In this document: in pieces, positions 43,648 to 44,312 of the stretch | How positions within the stretch are numbered: the first letter of the stretch is position 1 | Layout: the number at the start of each line of letters is the position of its first letter | Source of the DNA: Dechloromonas sp. | GTDB taxonomy: Bacteria; Pseudomonadota; Gammaproteobacteria; Burkholderiales; Rhodocyclaceae | DNA: 44,312 bases | Reading direction: 5' to 3' | Assembly (NCBI GenBank): GCA_016791065.1 | Contig: JAEUOD010000141.1 | Coordinates: forward strand, 1 to 44,312 | The notes under the pieces: generated by a model | What the model saw: only the letters and a program-made list of their open reading frames with translations | The model's database searches: none | What the model was told of the DNA's origin: nothing | Made by a program: the position numbers and the translations under genes

Positions 43648-44304
43648 ATGTCACAGCATCCCCCCAGCCTGCGCACCACAATCCGGCGCAAGGCCGATCG
43701 CGGTCATTACAATGCACCGAGCATCCACGCCATCGTCGACGCCGCCTTCGTCTGCCAGATCGCCTTCAATGCCTCCGGCAGCGTCCATTGCCTGCCAACC
43801 GCCTGCTGGCGCGACGGCGATTATCTTTACATCCACGGCGCCGGCAATTCGCGCCTGATCGACGCCCTGCTCGCTGCCGAGGCGGCGGTCAGCATCACCC
43901 ACCTCGATGGCCTGGTGCTGGCCCGTTCGGCCTTTCATCATTCGATGAACTTTCGCTCGGTCGCCATCTACGGGCAGTTCACCGAAGTCACGGCAGTCGA
44001 TGACAAGGCGGCCGCCATGCACGCCTTTCTCGAACATGTCAGCCCCGGCCGGAGCGCGCTGGTACGCGCGCCCAGCCCGGCCGAACTGGCCGGCACCCGC
44101 ATCCTGCGGCTGGCGCTGCACGAAGCGGCGGCCAAGATCCGCAACTGGGGCGTCGAGGACAGCGCCGACGACATGGACATTCCGGTCTGGGCTGGCGTCG
44201 TGCCGCTCGGCCTGCGCGCCTCTGCTATCGTTGCCGAAGCGGGCTGCGCCGACTTCCCGCCCCCCACGTTGCCATCCAGCCTGCAAGAGGAGCCAAGCCC
44301 ATGA
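43648..44304 (+). CDS. Pyridoxamine 5'-phosphate oxidase-like flavin protein
   Basis: About 218 residues from MSQHPPSLRTTIRRKADRGHYNAPSIHAIVDAAFVCQIAF. The split beta-barrel FMN-binding pattern appears as VHCLPTACWRDGDYLYIHGAGNSRLIDALL and LVLARSAFHHSMNFRSVAIYG, as in the Pyridox_ox_2 group. FMN or heme-oxygenase-like binding is inferred from the family. AAGGAG stands before the ATG. It is divergent from the MocR gene and overlaps the next gene start by 4 bases. Confidence 0.85.
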   Translation: MSQHPPSLRTTIRRKADRGHYNAPSIHAIVDAAFVCQIAFNASGSVHCLPTACWRDGDYLYIHGAGNSRLIDALLAAEAAVSITHLDGLVLARSAFHHSMNFRSVAIYGQFTEVTAVDDKAAAMHAFLEHVSPGRSALVRAPSPAELAGTRILRLALHEAAAKIRNWGVEDSADDMDIPVWAGVVPLGLRASAIVAEAGCADFPPPTLPSSLQEEPSP

Positions 44305-44312
44305 CGATCAGC
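44301..44312 (+). CDS. Start of next gene, truncated by window edge
   Basis: An ATG at 44301 overlaps the preceding stop codon as ATGA and has AGAGGAG 8 bases upstream. Only MTIS can be read, so nothing can be said about its function. Confidence 0.55.

Overview
The window is GC-rich DNA from a nitrogen-fixing proteobacterium. The combination of nifLA, an Rnf complex, Mo uptake genes and the overall protein style fits a Rhodocyclales-type betaproteobacterium (Dechloromonas/Azonexus-like). This placement is inference from gene content; no rRNA or species marker is present. Almost everything from 1 to 39803 is nitrogen fixation, electron supply or molybdenum handling. The main interruption is a 10 kb block between nifN and nifE that carries unrelated genes and a defence-like cassette.

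Layout. 1-2803 (minus): nifN, nifX, an rseC-like gene and a DUF269 (NifX-associated) gene, read from their own sigma54/NifA promoter. 2945-12694: a cold-shock/DUF1294 membrane protein, a yybP-ykoY-type riboswitch with terC, a small cytochrome c, a hypothetical gene, an AbiEii-type nucleotidyltransferase with its HTH partner, an AT-rich reverse transcriptase, a NERD-domain helicase, and a Pit phosphate transporter with its DUF47 partner. 12699-15423 (minus): nifE and a duplicated-domain HhH protein, each preceded by a NifA-type site. 15461-18836: kup and a NhaD-type antiporter. 18978-25831 (minus): rnfABCCDGEH with two consecutive rnfC genes. 25832-26094: a shared divergent control region with an NtrC-like box, a NifA site and two sigma54 promoters. 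26095-29281: nifL and nifA. 29323-31044: a phosphoethanolamine-transferase-like sulfatase. 31248-31402: tRNA-Val and tRNA-Thr. 31429-32978: a NifA-type promoter driving a [2Fe-2S] ferredoxin, nifZ, nifF and an unknown gene. 33010-34066: an unknown gene plus a DUF2478 gene. 34094-39803: a NifX-like protein, molbindin, modE, modA, modD, a second NifX/NifB-like protein, modB and modC. 39804-44312: ordinary genes (tandem receiver protein, EamA exporter, chorismate mutase with an attenuator-like terminator, MocR regulator, flavin-binding protein).

How it fits together. NifL would inhibit NifA when oxygen or fixed nitrogen is present. NifA with sigma54 would switch on nifN, nifE, the rnf operon, the ferredoxin/nifZ/nifF operon and probably the less known genes beside them. 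Rnf and flavodoxin/ferredoxin supply low-potential electrons to nitrogenase. NifE, NifN, NifX and the NifX-like proteins handle the FeMo-cofactor precursor. ModABC imports molybdate, ModE senses it, and molbindin buffers it. A recurrent 16-bp element close to TGTCGCAAACACGACA, found before nifN, rnf/nifL, the ferredoxin operon and (with changes) nifE and the HhH gene, ties the set into one regulon.

Limits: all family calls come from reading the translated sequence. No database search was run. Promoters and operators are consensus matches by eye, and start sites are chosen from ribosome-binding sites and promoter positions.
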